Shown here in pieces: positions 11,639-24,270 of a stretch of DNA of 64,000 nt. The DNA is from Byssothecium circinans (lineage: Eukaryota > Ascomycota > Dothideomycetes > Pleosporales > Massarinaceae). Location of the stretch: NCBI GenBank assembly GCA_010015675.1, contig ML976990.1, forward strand, positions 331,327 through 395,326, given 5' to 3'. Made by a program: the position numbers and the translations under genes. A model generated the notes under the pieces. The model had not been told where the DNA came from. It saw only the letters and a list, made by a program, of their open reading frames with translations, and did no database searches. Numbering within the stretch: the stretch's first letter is position 1; every line of letters begins with the position of its first letter.

Positions 11639-12365
11639 GACGGCAGCCCGAAATCGCGTCTTCGGCCCGGCGGCCTCAGTCTCTTTGCAGTCGGCGCGCT
11701 CTCAGACGCTGCGGGGCACGTCGGCGTATCGTGCGGTATTGTGTGTGCTGTGCGGCGCTGCGAACTCCTGTCGTGGGACGTCGAGGGTAGCGTCGTCGAT
11801 GTATCTCAGGCTCGGCTCGGCGTGGTGGAGGAGATTAGGCCCCGCCTGGTATAAGGGGAAAATGAATTACAGCCCGTTTCAGAGTAGCGCACAGCGCAAG
11901 ATGAGGTTAGGTAGACAAGGTCGACCGTGGGCTGGGACGTGGACAGCAGAGAAGGAGCGTGGACGGGTCAAAGAGGCTGTAGCATAGCATTCGAGGCGTG
12001 GATGAGCTACTTGTGTGGTTGTTGATGGCTGCGAGCACTAGCGCGACTCCCCACCGCCGCGCAACAACCACCAGCGTCACGCAGTTCCCGCTGACATGGC
12101 AAAACACTAGACATGGTTATCGACCGCACGCAGTCCCACCGCTACAGAGAGCACCACACACATTGCTGCTGGTTTCGTGATCGAAATGGTATTGGACTGA
12201 ACGCAAGAAACGCAGCCGCCATCACTATAAACTAGGACTTCCTGAAAGACTCCGGAACGCCTGCGCTATGAACAAAGCAGACTACAACATCCAAACAGCT
12301 TAGCACACAACTAAAAACTCCCGTATGCATCTGTACGGCAATAGGTCTTTTGCCTTGGGCCTGCA
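11639..12365. other. Kinesin promoter and RAD6 3' flank
   Basis: About 730 bp upstream of the kinesin start and downstream of the RAD6 stop, both genes on minus. Open frames here lack codon or family support. No clear TATA box. Confidence 0.5.
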
Positions 12366-13032
12366 TCAATCCTCCCAGCTCTTCTCCACCGTCTCGCGCA
12401 CCCGCTTAGTGTACTCCCGGCGGTTGTCTTTGTATAGGTTCGACGCTTCGACGTTGGCGGGGGACGATGTGTTCGGGTCGTTCAGAAGACTACTTCCATC
12501 AGCATCATGATCCATAGCCATCTGCCCGTTCCGTCTCACCTCTGAATGCTGGTCAGAATGGCCGCTACATCATACGTCGGGCTCCAGCGGTTCTGCAGAA
12601 TGTCCAAGCAGAGCTCTCCCGTGCCGTAGACGTTCGGGTGGAACATCTGGCTGATAAACTTCACGCCAGGAGGCTTGTTCGGGTATGCCTCCTCAAAGTG
12701 CATAACCAGTCTGAAGGTCCCATCTTCAAAGGGCGTATCTGTGGGCCCGATGATTACGGCGTTCCTATGCTCTTGTGAGTCCGCGCCCAGACGTCAGTGA
12801 GTCGCGTGCGGGGTTTTCGTACCAGGTCATGACATTGTCGGCGATGGGAGATGCAGAGACGCCAGCCGGGGGATCAGTTTGCATGCGCTGTATGCCAGTA
12901 CTGTCAGCAATAGTATTCAATCAGGATCGCGGCTTCGTGCAGCCCACCCTGATGCCGCAGAGCAAACTGATGCAAGCCGGAGTGGCGCACCTTGAAGTCT
13001 CGCATTAGTCGGCGGCGCGCAGCGGTAGACAT
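12366..13032 (-). CDS. RAD6: Ubiquitin-conjugating enzyme E2, Rad6/Ubc2 type
   Basis: E2 that works with Rad18 on PCNA, Bre1 on histone H2B and Ubr1 in the N-degron pathway. Four exons on minus: 12991-13032, 12823-12887, 12540-12764, 12366-12489, giving 151 residues. Family landmarks are [73 protein letters not shown] with the active-site cysteine, and the terminal [13 protein letters not shown]. The protein stops directly after WED, without the acidic tail of yeast Rad6, as in other filamentous fungi and animals. Every intron falls inside a conserved block, which fixes the borders well. Confidence 0.96.
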
Positions 13033-13609
13033 GGCGAGTTGTTCGTTCGAAGAGAGACGTAGCGGTGGAGGAGAGACGGCGAGCAAGTCTTGGAAGTGTT
13101 TTGTAGTGGAGGAAGATGAGTGACCGTTGGCGGCGTCACAGGTGTGTCGAACAAATGCGGGTGCAGCTTCCCTAAACTCTCATGCATCTCCGCTGTGGCG
13201 GGAAACCCGCATCACGTGCTATCACTTAGTCCATGCACATGTGGATCCGCGAGCTGACAGGTCAACTCCTTGCACTCGTATTGCCGTATTTGGTTTTGAT
13301 GTTTTGTCTTCGACTATTTTTGTAATTAAAGGACGAGTAAGCCTTTACCTACCGCATTGCCATGTATGCATGCACTGTATGTCCATAAAAATTTACATTT
13401 GAATACCCTCAGGTCCCTCCACCCGTCTTGTATGCCATGCTGTTTTAATCGCAGCCCGCTAAAACGCTTCACATAGCATGGCAAAGGAAATACATGGTAA
13501 TGTCAAGGAGAATTTCTTACCCACTCTGCCCAGGTACAGTCGTGTGCTAAAGCCTAGCAACGCTTTCCAGAGTCTGGACCTGGCAAAGCGTTGCAACTCG
13601 TACGGAACA
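13033..13609. other. RAD6 promoter and sulfatase 3' flank
   Basis: About 580 bp between the RAD6 start and the sulfatase stop, both genes on minus. Nothing recognisable. Confidence 0.5.
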
Positions 13610-15723
13610 TCACTCCCCATTAGCGCCGGCAATGCCATGGTGAGTCGCTGAAGCTGACTTCTCGCGACCAAGGTAGTCAACCACCGGGAAGCGGGCACGA
13701 CGCTCAAGCTCGTCGAGCGGAATGTGAGAGCGGATGAAGCGGTCCTTTTCAACTCCCGGAGGCTGATAGTCCCACGTGTCTTTGGCGCCTATCTCAAATT
13801 AGCATTTGCAAGAAAATACAAAGATAATTGCACTTACCGATTTGTAGCGCACCCCAAGTCAATTGGCGCCTTCGTTGGCTAGCTAGACAATCCTGATGGA
13901 CTTTTAGCAGATCCCATTTCTCACGGGCTTGCGCCTCGAAGGAAGCGAACACTTGAGCGTATCCTGGAGACGTAGCAAGGTTGTTGAGCTCCTGAGGATC
14001 TTCAACGAGGTTGAAGAGCTGTGGAGGGTCGACTAGAGAGGTTGTGTACTTCCAGGGCCCGCGGCGAATCATTACGACAGGCGTAACGGTGCCTTCTCCC
14101 ATGAATTCGCCAAACACCTCGTCGACGCCAGGTTCATCCGAAACGAGGTATCTGTAGAGACTCACGCCGTCGATGGGCTGAACAATACGAGAGGCGTCGC
14201 CTCCGACCAGGTCAACAAAGGTGGGAAGTAAGTCCATTGTAGAGACCGATTCCTTGACCCGCTTGGGCTTGAACTTTGCAGGGTAGTTGATGACCATCGG
14301 AACTCTTGCACTGTTCTCGAACCATGACATCTTATACCAAAGGCCACGCTCGCCAAGCATGTCGCCGTGGTCTCCAGTAAACACAATGATCGTATCCTTG
14401 TCCAAGTAGCAGTCCTTCAAGATCTTTCGAAGTTTGCCGACCTGGTCATCGACGAAGGTGCAAGCCCCATAGTAAGCACGGCGCGCTCGACTAGCAGCCT
14501 CATCCGGGATGGGGTTGTCCCATAGATCGACTGTCTTCATGAGGCGCTGTGAATGAGAATCCTGGTCCTCTCGCTCGATGTGCACTTTGGGCAAAGGGAT
14601 GTCGACGCCCTCGTAGCGATCCCAATAGTCCCGTGTTATAGTGTACGGATCATGGGGATGCGTCAAAGAAACAGTTAGTGCAAAGGGGCGGCGAGTCTTC
14701 GTGTCAGTGCGAGCATAATCGTAGAGATATTGTTGAGACTATCGATGTTGTTAGTGAGGATTCGAACAATGACCTGCTCTCTTCATGATCAGACTGACCT
14801 TGTACATGACATCCTCGTCATAGTCCAGCTGGTTCGAACGCACACACGGACCGGCTTGCATAACAGAGGACATGTTATGGTACCACTCCTGGCGCGCTTC
14901 GGGCTTGTCCCAGTTCACGGTCCAGCCCAAGTCGCCAGGATAGATATCAGATGTGAGCCTAATGAAAAGTCAACGCGGTTCCATTGTACATCCCATGTGT
15001 CTAAAAATTGGCAAAGCAGTGCTGCACTTCTGCACTGGTAATGCACTAATGAGGGAGGTTTTACCTATGCTCGAAGCCATGCAACTGGTCCTTGCCGATG
15101 AAGTGCATCTTGCCGGCAAGTACAGTTTCGTAGCCCTCATGCCGCAAGTAGTGGGCGTAAGTGGGGACGTCTGAGCCCAAGATGGAAGCATTATCATATC
15201 CTTCGATCTTCGAAGGAAGCTGCCCGGTGCACATGGTGAACCTAGATGGGGCGCAAAGCGGCGAATTGCAATAAGCGCTGGAGAAGACAACGCCAGTGCT
15301 GGCAAGCTCGTCAATGTTGGGTGTCTTGATGACCGAATTTGGATCGTTCATTTTGAGAAGTGGTGCGGCCATCTGATCAGCCATGATGTAGAGAATGTTT
15401 GGCTTGCTAGGAGGTCCATCTGAACCTGTGCTTCCGGACCCAAAGTTTCTCGAGTTTTCCAACAAAGTTTGAGATGTAACAAATTGACCGCCTCCTGTAT
15501 GAGGTCCCGAAGAGACACTTCCTACAACACCGTTCGCAGTGCCTGTGAGGCCATTGCCATTGGTAAAAGAGGAAGAAGAATTGACAGAAACATTTCCCCT
15601 AACTGGTGCGTGCGCTTCCAACGACGTTGTACCCTCGGCAGGCGCCGGCTTGAGCATCTGCTTCACTATGGATGGAGCGAAGGCCTGCGGCTTCTCCGAA
15701 TGCACACAGGCGCTGGGTGCCAT
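13610..15723 (-). CDS. Choline-sulfatase-like sulfatase
   Basis: Hydrolyses a sulfate ester, most likely choline-O-sulfate, a fungal sulfur store and osmolyte. Four exons on minus: 15065-15723, 14799-14958, 13838-14738, 13610-13788; 632 residues. The fold begins near residue 108 with KPNILYIMADQ; YCNSPLCAPSRFTMCTG carries the C-x-P-S-R motif (Cys157) that becomes formylglycine. Metal and active-site segments follow: AGKMHFIGKDQLHGFEHR, SLTHPHDPY and FTGDHGDMLGERGLWYKMSW. The last exon carries WDYQPPGVEKDRFIRSH, typical of the choline-sulfatase C-terminal region. An extra Ser/Gly-rich stretch of about 105 residues precedes the enzyme and has no signal peptide. The choline specificity is inferred from the C-terminus; arylsulfatase is the alternative. 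Confidence 0.88.
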
Positions 15724-18700
15724 GATGGAGTGGAGTCTTGACGAAGTGATGAGAATGATGGGAGGTCAGACCCCGCGGCAGCTACTTGGGAAGCGGCGTG
15801 GCTGAAGGCACGCTAGCAATGGAAAGCAGCAGTGGAAAGCAGGAGGTATGCAAAGTCTGAGGAGATGATTGATCCGGATCGTTGGGGAGAAGGAGTGAGA
15901 GTGAGAGCGGAGAGAGGAGACAGCTTTTAAAAACAAGTGGCCGGCTGTTGCAGCATGCGGGGTGGAATACATCCGTGGACAGGATGAAGTGGAGGAGCAG
16001 GAGAAGCGGTCAGTGCCTTTTTGGGGCGAGCGAGGCAATCACGCAATTCACGACGTCGAACGCCATCCGCGCTAAGCCATTCCGGGCCGGCACACCTACC
16101 TTGCGCTAATCCCCCACAACCTTACAAGAAACTCCACACGACCGTTTGATTCCCGTACCGACGCGCACTCTCCCCTCATCAAAGGATTGACCCCTCGCAC
16201 ACGACCATCATCGACCTGCGTTCCCGCTGGCATATGACCCTTTCGCCGCTAGACTTCGGACCGCTCAATCTGCATCCAAACAAAGCCGATTGACATGGCT
16301 CAACCATTCACCAATCCCTCACACCGGCTCATGTACCGGCGTGCCCGAGCCCAGATGCAAGACGGTGATTTCAATGCCCTGTAGATGAAGCATACACCAC
16401 CTGGGTGAACGTGCATTTTTTCGGCAGACGCCTGGTCTTATGGATGCAGGGTCTCCGGTAAGAGATAGTCGTTGAACTAGGATTGGGGAAGCTAAGCAGG
16501 CAATAGGACTTGGATTTGCGAACTTTCATGGGCGGATGAAGTGGATGAAGGCTCTCGACATTCTAGACGCGGAGGTGTGAAGTCAGGCTTGGCTCACACT
16601 AATCGCCATGGCGCTATCCCATTGGCCGGACTTCAACCTCAAACCTCGACCAGCACAGAAGACATGTGCATATGATCAGAGACGGCGCAGCGCCGTGAAG
16701 GATTCACTGCCGCTCGAATATTCCAGTTGGCGCCGTTTGGGTCACGAGGGCTACCCCAAGCAATCTGTGTTTTCCGAAACCTCCGAATCTTCAGTGACCA
16801 CCTGCAGTCTCGAGCTGCACACATTGTTAGCACGTCTGCGTGCTAGCGCCACCACGCAAGTTCGAGTTCAATTGAGCCCCAAACCGAGCTCTATTCATCG
16901 ACTACATTGACATTGGGACCTACCGTTGCTCTACTTCAGGAGACGGGTCTGAAACAGTGCTAAACTCCGTCAGCCGTTGGACTACTTCACTTTTCCAGGG
17001 TCATCTGCAGGCTAAGAGGTCTCTTCTCACTACTCTTTCCCAAGTCGACGCTAGCCATTGCAAACCCGACCTGAAGGGTCTGCTCATCAACGAGCCTATA
17101 TCCATGTATGACAAGATTATGCATGTTAAGAATGTTACTTCTCTCGTGGGCACGGCTCGTCGGGTTGTCGTCGGCCCATCGCTGACTTTGGTCACAGATA
17201 CGCCATGCTTCTTCGCCTGCTCAGCATGCACCGCTAATCACCGAGTCCCTGACGGTACACCTCCTTCAAACATGGCATCGAAATTGCAGATCGGCAGCCA
17301 AAGAAGGGCATAGTGCTGTTCCAAATCCAACGCTTATTCGTCTTTACCACTGATTGGCTGTCATGAGTGATTCCAATTGGATAACCACACGGTGACACAT
17401 CAACAAGACATCAAGATACGACTTGACCACCCCTACACACCTTTGAAGGCAATAAATCTGGCCCGTTGTCTTATTGCTATGGATCTTTTGCCTGGCTGAG
17501 GAAACCGCGTCCTTTGTCAATGATATCGTACAACCAACCCCACTTACGCTAAGGATGCGTCTTCCTGTACGCACTCTCCGGCCGCCCTCGATTGATACAC
17601 TCACAACAACGTCAGGGTCAACACTCCTGCCTGCCGACTCCGCATACGCTAGACACCTCATGCTTTCAATGGCCGGAGCCAGAACATTTGGCAATATCCT
17701 GGCGTGCCATGCAACTGCACGAAGATCGATATGGTCAGCCGACTACGTGAAAACTTCCCACACGCTGCAAAATCGGTGCATGCGGCGAGACTGATACTTT
17801 GAACATCAGCTGCAAGTGCGTCGGACGAGAAGATGCATGGCCGTGACAAGTCGGACATGGACGCCGACGGAAGAGCTGAAAATATTCTTGTCAAGCTTGG
17901 CTGCGACTATCGTTCCCCACATACGCTAGAGAAGATACAGTCATCTCTGACGCTCTTTAAGGACAGCATGTCTGATTAACTAGATTGCTCGTCCCTTCAA
18001 TACGCACATGTTTATGAACACGCAGTTAAATGACGCCCATGATGAACGGCGCCCTTCACGCCGTGGATTTTTGAAGAGTAACAGCTGTCTCAGGATGAAG
18101 TATTGGAATCACTATTTTTAGTAAAGACAGCTCTCGTACGAAGGGATTCGACATGCATTCCCTTGTCATTTTAAAGTACAACCAGACATGAGCTACAGCA
18201 ATGAGCTTCACGTCTACCAAACATCGCCAACCAGAGCTGCCGGCAACGTAGCTCTAGATATGGCAAGTCGGCGGTGTTTTGTAAAATGGAGCCCTGTAGA
18301 ATGGGGATTTGCTCTGCTATAATGTCCTTCCTGTGCAAGTGGCATCTCCTTGCTCCAATGGAGACTCCACTTACGCCCTATTCAACACCTTTTGAGACGA
18401 CTACGACAACTTCCACACAACTACTAACACGTCCTCCGAATTAGCTGTAAACTAAACAATAAGTTCCCTATTGCTATCTTCCACTCTAATGCTCCAATCC
18501 GAGTCCCTATACCCTTAACTACCCTCTCCATTCCTTCAACGTCTTGTCTACGCGAGGTAGACCTCCATGTCAGAAGCTCGCTATCGCACCACCAAGCTCA
18601 AACGCACTGCTACTTCATATCTCCTACCCCTTGTATATTCCAGAACCGTGCTATGCTCTCGCGTACACAATTTTAACCCACCTCCCTCCTACACGGTCCG

Positions 18701-20049
18701 TTATACGCACGCAATCGCGTCCGTTTAAGCATGTCCGGCTTAGCCTCATACCTAATCACACTCAGTAATGTCGACACATGTTGAGGTGATCGGAAGTCGA
18801 CGACGGAGCTGGTTAGCAAGATGCTAATTTCGGCGATGCGACGATGGACGAAGATAAGTTGCGAGGCGAGTTATTGCACGCAGCTGGGGGAAAAGACCGT
18901 ATATTTATCTGGTCCGCCGTGGGCCAAAGCCCTTGATAGCGCCAAGCAGGCAGCAGTGGTCACTCCACTCGTACCATGGTTGCCAAAGTGTTGAGGTTTA
19001 ACACGAATTTTTTTCTGTCGGACGCAGGTTAATCCGCTCCGCTTACGTAATCGTTCATCTAAAGTCGTTTCGAGTTCCGAGGCCGGTGCGCCTTATCCTT
19101 ATCGTGTTTTTTCCTTGTGTTGATACCCTACGGTACTCACATGAGTACTAGTGGTGATGATTGCTCCTTCTTGATTAATGTCGACACAACGTTGTCAACA
19201 CCTCGTGTCTTCTGTAAAAGGCTCCGTGCCACACTTATGGCTTCACTGTATAGAACTTGGATTCGAGCATACTGCATACCTATTATATAAGTTCTCGCCA
19301 ACGTTCGATCGCATCATTCTACCTAATCAACTTTCGATGATCTCGCAGGGTTGTGAACTACTTCCTTTCCCTATTATCCTTCCCGCTGAGGAGAACATTG
19401 ATGTGAAAGTACTCCTATACTTTTTTCTTTTTGTTTTTGTAACACTTTGCTGTAAAGATTTCTTGGATAATGGAAGGGGTGACGATTAGTTCTTTCTCGC
19501 AGGTTTTGCATTTCTCCTGACACAATACAGTTAACTCGGGTTCAACACCTTCAGAATCTCAGCTCTAGGATGTTGAATACCCTATCATAATCCCCATCGT
19601 TATCCTGCCGTACTGGGCCAACACCCAATCCACCAAACCGTCACACAGCCGTATGTTCATCTGCAAATTGTACATTTCAACATCTTACATTATCCCATCT
19701 CTATTAATGCGCTTTTGATCTCCTTTTCATCTCTATAAAATCCCTCCCCCGCATACTCCGCAGCCATAGATTGGAGATTCCACCCCAAAAAGCGTACAGT
19801 GAAAATAACCCAAGCAATCCCTTCTACAAAGACGACCTGCCCATCAAACGCCCATTGTCCAATGCAAAGACTCTCGTTACCCGGGTATCCCAATATCGTA
19901 CAAAAGGGTAATGTAAAATGTACAAGAGTGAGAAGTAGTAGGTATACAGAGCAACAGATGGTGTGGAATGGGCAGGCATGTTTCCTCCATGCATCTCTCC
20001 TTCCCTGTTGTGCTGGAGGGGTCCGAACAACGCACTGCAGTCAACTCAC
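15724..20049. other. 4.3 kb gene-poor stretch
   Basis: No gene is supported on either strand. The first few hundred bases should be the sulfatase promoter. A 29-codon frame at 16295-16383 (MAQPFTNPSHRLMYRRARAQ...) and a 118-codon frame at 16957-17313 are the most protein-like fragments, but I recognise neither. From about 17.9 to 19.7 kb the frames are short and broken. It could hold non-coding transcripts, decayed genes or genes with many small exons that I cannot assemble. Confidence 0.5.
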
Positions 20050-22134
20050 TTAGACGAAGCTCTTCATGCGTCCTGCACCTGAGTCTCCACCCCTCCTCTC
20101 GCCGCCGAAACCACCCGAGCCTCCGCTTCGCCTCTCTCCGCCAAAGCCCCCGCCACCTCTCCTGTCGCCGCCAAAACCACCTCCGCCTCTCCGGTCGCCG
20201 CCAAAGCCACCTCCGCCTCTCCTGTCGCCAAAGCCGCCGCCGCTTCTCCTGTCGCCCCCGTCGCTCCTGTCATTCGAAAAACGACCACCGCCTCCTCCAC
20301 GACCTCCAAAGCTACCACCACTACGAGCACCTTCACGGGCACTTCCTCCGCGCCTACCTCCTGAAAAGAGCGAAGCCGGGGGCGGAGGAGGAGTAGGCAG
20401 TCCCCAACCAAACTCAGCTAGCCTGTTTGCACCGTCAAGCAGACCCTTCTTATCCCTGTACGACTGGAAGCTTCCAAATAGTCCTCGGAAAGCATCGTCC
20501 AATTGGTTTGGGTACACCTTTTTGTGCGCTTCAACTGTATCTTGAATGAGTTGAGCAACATCCTGCGGCAATTCAGCTGTCTCCGACATGTCGACCTTTG
20601 CAGTTTCAAGGGTATCGTCATTCTTGAGCGGCAAATTCCTTAGGCGACTGGCTACTTCATTGCGATCAAATGGTGTAATTAGTAGCCAACCTTCGCCTTC
20701 CTTGCCAGCACGACCAGTACGCCCTATACGATGGATGTAGGAATCCCGGTCGCGCGGAAGGCCGATTTGAATGACATGGGAGACGTTGGGGAAGTCCATA
20801 CCACGTGCAGTGACATCGGAGGAAAATAGGATACCGGCGTTAGCAAAGCGGAAGTCGTCAGAGGCCTTGGTTCGTTGTGCTTGCGAAAGCTTGGCGTGTA
20901 TCTCGTAGGTACGGAGACCACTGAGCGGCTTGTCGCGCTTGAAACCTCCAGAGAGCTTGTAGAAGACGGAAGCGGCGAGTGTGACTTCGGCAGTAGAGTT
21001 GAAGTATACGATTGCCTTGAACGGACGGCCATCGCGCTCCTGGGGGTTTGTGTGTTTCCGTAGAATGAGCTCGTATAGCGTGGGCATGATGTTCTCAAAA
21101 CCCTGAACTTGAACCATCTTTTGAGGAATCCTATTGTGCGTGGGCTCCTCGTCCTCACTCACGCACTTGGCGAAGTGGAAGCCAGGTCGCAGTGTCCGCC
21201 TAACGAGATTGACGACATCGCGGGGAATGGTGGCAGAGAACATGAGGTTCTGTCGTTCGACTTCGGCGGGGTCTGGGAGGTGCTTCTTAATCTGCTCAAT
21301 CTCCTCAGTGAAACCTTGGTCCAACAGGCGATCGGCCTCGTCCATGACGAATGCAGCCAGATTTGGCGCCTTGATGCCGGAGTAGGGGTCGGAGAGGATA
21401 TCGTTGAGACGACCGGGGGTACCAATGAGGAGATGGCATCCCTCCCGCTGCGTCTTCCGGAGCATTAGTGTCTTCTGAGTCCCACCAACAGCAGTCTGCA
21501 CAATCAGACCTGTCCCTTGAGTGATCTTCTTTGCCTCCACAGCGATTTGCTCGGCAAGTTCTCGAGTTGGTGAGATGACAATGGCTCTAATATCGTCGGA
21601 CCTGGCACGCTTGTAGCCGCGGGTTCGCTCGGCGAGTTGAGGATCTTTCTGGATGATACGCTGGATGGTGGGGACGAGGAAGCCGAGGGTTTTACCGGTG
21701 CCAGTTTTCGCCTGTGCGATGCTGAGAAGCGATTAGCAAAGTAGATAGAGTAGAAGGGAGGTATCATACACGTCAACGCCGCTCAATGCCTCGTTGATAG
21801 TACGCGATTGGACGTCCGTCATCGTGTTGATGTTCATTTTATCCGTGATGGTATTGACGATATTCGGGTGCACCAGACCCCTTAGGGCGAGGTCTTTGAA
21901 CTGTATGACTGGTGCATCGTTCACGTCTTGCTGTTGCTGGGCAGCTTCAGCAGCCGCAACCTGTCGCCACTGTGCACTTTGATGGAACGCTTGTGTCGCG
22001 ACAAGGGGAACTCGAGGCGTCGAATACCTCAGCGCGGCGGTGATCTGAGGCACTCGCAATACTCTCGAAGAGAGCGCCGCCGAAGAAAGATTCCTCGACA
22101 GCGGCGCTGGACATCTTCGCAACGCGCTGAACAT
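20050..22134 (-). CDS. MSS116: Mitochondrial DEAD-box RNA helicase, Mss116 type
   Basis: ATP-dependent RNA chaperone for mitochondrial intron splicing and translation. Two exons on minus, 21770-22134 and 20050-21721, giving 678 residues. The N-terminus is Arg/Ser-rich without acids (MFSALRRCPAPLSRNLSS), a mitochondrial targeting signature. Helicase motifs in order: Q motif around FKDLALRGLVHPNIV, motif I AKTGTGKT restored exactly by the splice, Ia PTRELAEQ, Ib TPGRLND, II DEAD, III SAT, V ARGMDFPNVSHV, VI HRIGRTGRAGKEG. The C-terminus is an Arg/Gly-rich RNA-binding tail with repeated GGGFGGDRRGG units, encoded by a GC-rich tandem stretch at about 20070-20280. The motifs leave little doubt on the family; mitochondrial location is inferred from the leader. 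Confidence 0.92.
20070..20280 (-). repeat. Tandem Gly/Arg-rich coding repeat
   Basis: Repeated units of about 24-27 bp coding for FGGDRRGGGG-like segments in the MSS116 tail. Copies of CTCCTGTCGCCGCCAAA or close variants recur. Such repeats often vary in number between strains. Confidence 0.7.
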
Positions 22135-22589
22135 GATGGATGGGAGGAAAGGGACCGCTTCTTCTGCAGAGCGACGTCAATTACAAAGGTGTATCGTGAA
22201 AACGAAGGATTAAGAGTAATACAGCGTCGAGAAGAGCTGGTAAGAAGGGGCCGCGCTGGGGCAGGCACAAGCTGATGAAGAAGTGATTTGATGGTCGAAA
22301 GGAGGTTTCGATGCGCCGGTTTGATGGAACTTTTTCTGCGGGCCGTGCGTACGCGCTTGCATTTCCTTGCGTTATCGTTATCATCACGTGCGTACCTCAT
22401 CCAGTCTCAAGTGCTAAATGGTAGAACAATCAAAGACACGGGCAGCGTTTCGAGGAGAATCCGATAAAGTGTTTGTTGCAGCGAAACAGTAGCTCCTTTC
22501 ATTTATCTAGTCTATTGTGTAATTGTGGACGTAAATGCAGCCAAATGCAATCCACCAACACCAAATCAATGCAAACATGCGCGACACCA
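22135..22589. other. MSS116 promoter and 3' flank of the 22.6 kb gene
   Basis: 455 bp with short overlapping frames only. No repeat or RNA gene seen. Confidence 0.5.
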
Positions 22590-23716
22590 TCATTCCCCCC
22601 TCTCCAACCTCTTCTGATTCCTGGCCCTCTCACTACTCATCATCGTGAACCCCTCGGTAATCCCCTGCTGCAATCCACCCGTCACCCCTCTTACCAACCA
22701 AACCATTGCATCATTCACTGCTTGTCCAACCTTTCCATCGTTCATCTGGCATATCGTATGTGACAACTGCAAGCTCCCCCTTCGAAGCGCATCCGCAGTC
22801 ACAAGTCCATTGTTAACCATTCGCTGCATCAAGTTGTGTTCCCTCTCAAAGCGATATGCATGGCCGAGGAAGATCTTGAGGTATGGCAGGAGGAACTCGA
22901 TCATGACGAAGGCTTGGAAGACTGTGATTGCGATGATCTTGTGTAGTGTCGATGCGTTGGGCGGTGGTTCTTGGGCAGCCGAGGTTTCTTGCATGAAGGG
23001 AGCGATGGCCTGGTTGCAGGGCTCGTTGTGAACGATAGCGACGCTCGCTGGTGTTGCGGCTTGTAGAGTCATGATCTCTTCTGGCGTGAGTTCGGACGGG
23101 AGTCCGCGTAACAGGTATGTCAGCCCATGGATGTACAACTGGCGCGTAAGAATGGTCGAGGTCTCGTCGTCTCTGTCTGCAAGGATATGTGATTCGGCAT
23201 AGGCTTGTGTAGCAAGACTCACGCCTATGAAATATTAGCGTCGGCTACCAGCCGAGTGTCGCATCGCATACCTTGGTTCGAATACCTCCAGTTGATACCC
23301 GTCTTCTTCTCCAACACATAAAAAGTCGGTGGTGTCCCCATAGACGACTGTGGGCGTGTTGAAAAGCATTCTTGGAAAGCTATCTCTCCCTCCACAGAGT
23401 CAATGGATGTGCGAGACGAGGTCGATTGAGCACTGCCGGGTCGGGAAGTGCAGCCCGGAGATGGAGTTTCCGACTGAATCGTTTCCTTAGAGGTACTTCT
23501 TCGAGAGTGAAAGCCACTTATAGTCCGTCGTATCGATGGAATCGTGGGAATGCGTCTCTGCACAACCGCAGGCAGCACAGTAAAGATCATACTGTCTCTC
23601 TTGGACGAAGGCTTGCTATCCGCTTCAACCGAGGGTACAACAGCGGGGGTTTCAAACTCTATCGTAGGTGGCGGAGTCGGGGGTTGAGTCTGGGCTTGGT
23701 TTTGCGCGGAGGTCAT
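22590..23716 (-). CDS. Unrecognised fungal protein, 359 aa
   Basis: Two exons on minus, 23272-23716 and 22590-23224, joined through NQGVSLATQ; a canonical GTATGC donor and CATAG acceptor support the splice. I do not recognise the family. The first 130 residues are low complexity, rich in Pro, Ser, Thr and Arg (QTQPPTPPPT; a cluster of SRR and SRP motifs), and look disordered and phosphorylatable. The second half is ordered: a Leu-rich helical region, then one strongly hydrophobic segment of about 25 residues (KIIAITVFQAFVMIEFLLPY) that may be a membrane or hairpin helix, then a charged helical stretch to GFTMMSSERARNQKRLERGE. There is no signal peptide. Membrane attachment is inference. Confidence 0.75.
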
Positions 23717-24270
23717 GGCTGTATGCTAATACACGTCTTCGTTGCCCTACAGTCGAACAGAAGCTGCAAGCGGGAGTTTATTGCGAGGGAGGGTATGCAT
23801 GACAAGAGTTGCTTTGGGACGATAGCTAAAAGATAAATTTTGAAATGTTGGGGCCGCATAACGATAAGCATTGGGCGAGCATGTGAGCCAGAGACTGATT
23901 GTCATTTGGTGTGCATGTGAAAGTCGAGGGGCACCGGTGTTGTTGAGACGTGCCCGGCCGCTCGCTACGAGCCTCCAGGCCGAACCCGACGCCAACCAGT
24001 TAACGGCCGTCCAATCATCTTGTTACATGCAAGAGAGCCGCTTCGTCTTCGTGTCAAGATCGGATTCTGAGCTCAATAGCTTTTGGTGTCTTGTCGTTGG
24101 TGCTGCACGACATCGCGACCGGCGACCGGGTGCAGATACACATATGCATACATAAATGGTTCCGGATGCGTCCAGCTAGCTAGTGCTGTCGGCCAATCGA
24201 AGTTTTGCAAGATGTATTTCATCTGTGCGAACCGGCAGCTTTACTCTCGCAGTTCGAAGAGTGACCTTAC
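23717..24270. other. Promoter side of the 22.6 kb gene
   Basis: About 550 bp with no supported gene, upstream of the unrecognised minus-strand gene. Confidence 0.45.

Noticed and set aside
11597..11987. Overlapping plus-strand frames upstream of kinesin
   Set aside because: They overlap the kinesin 5' exons and promoter and show no family resemblance.
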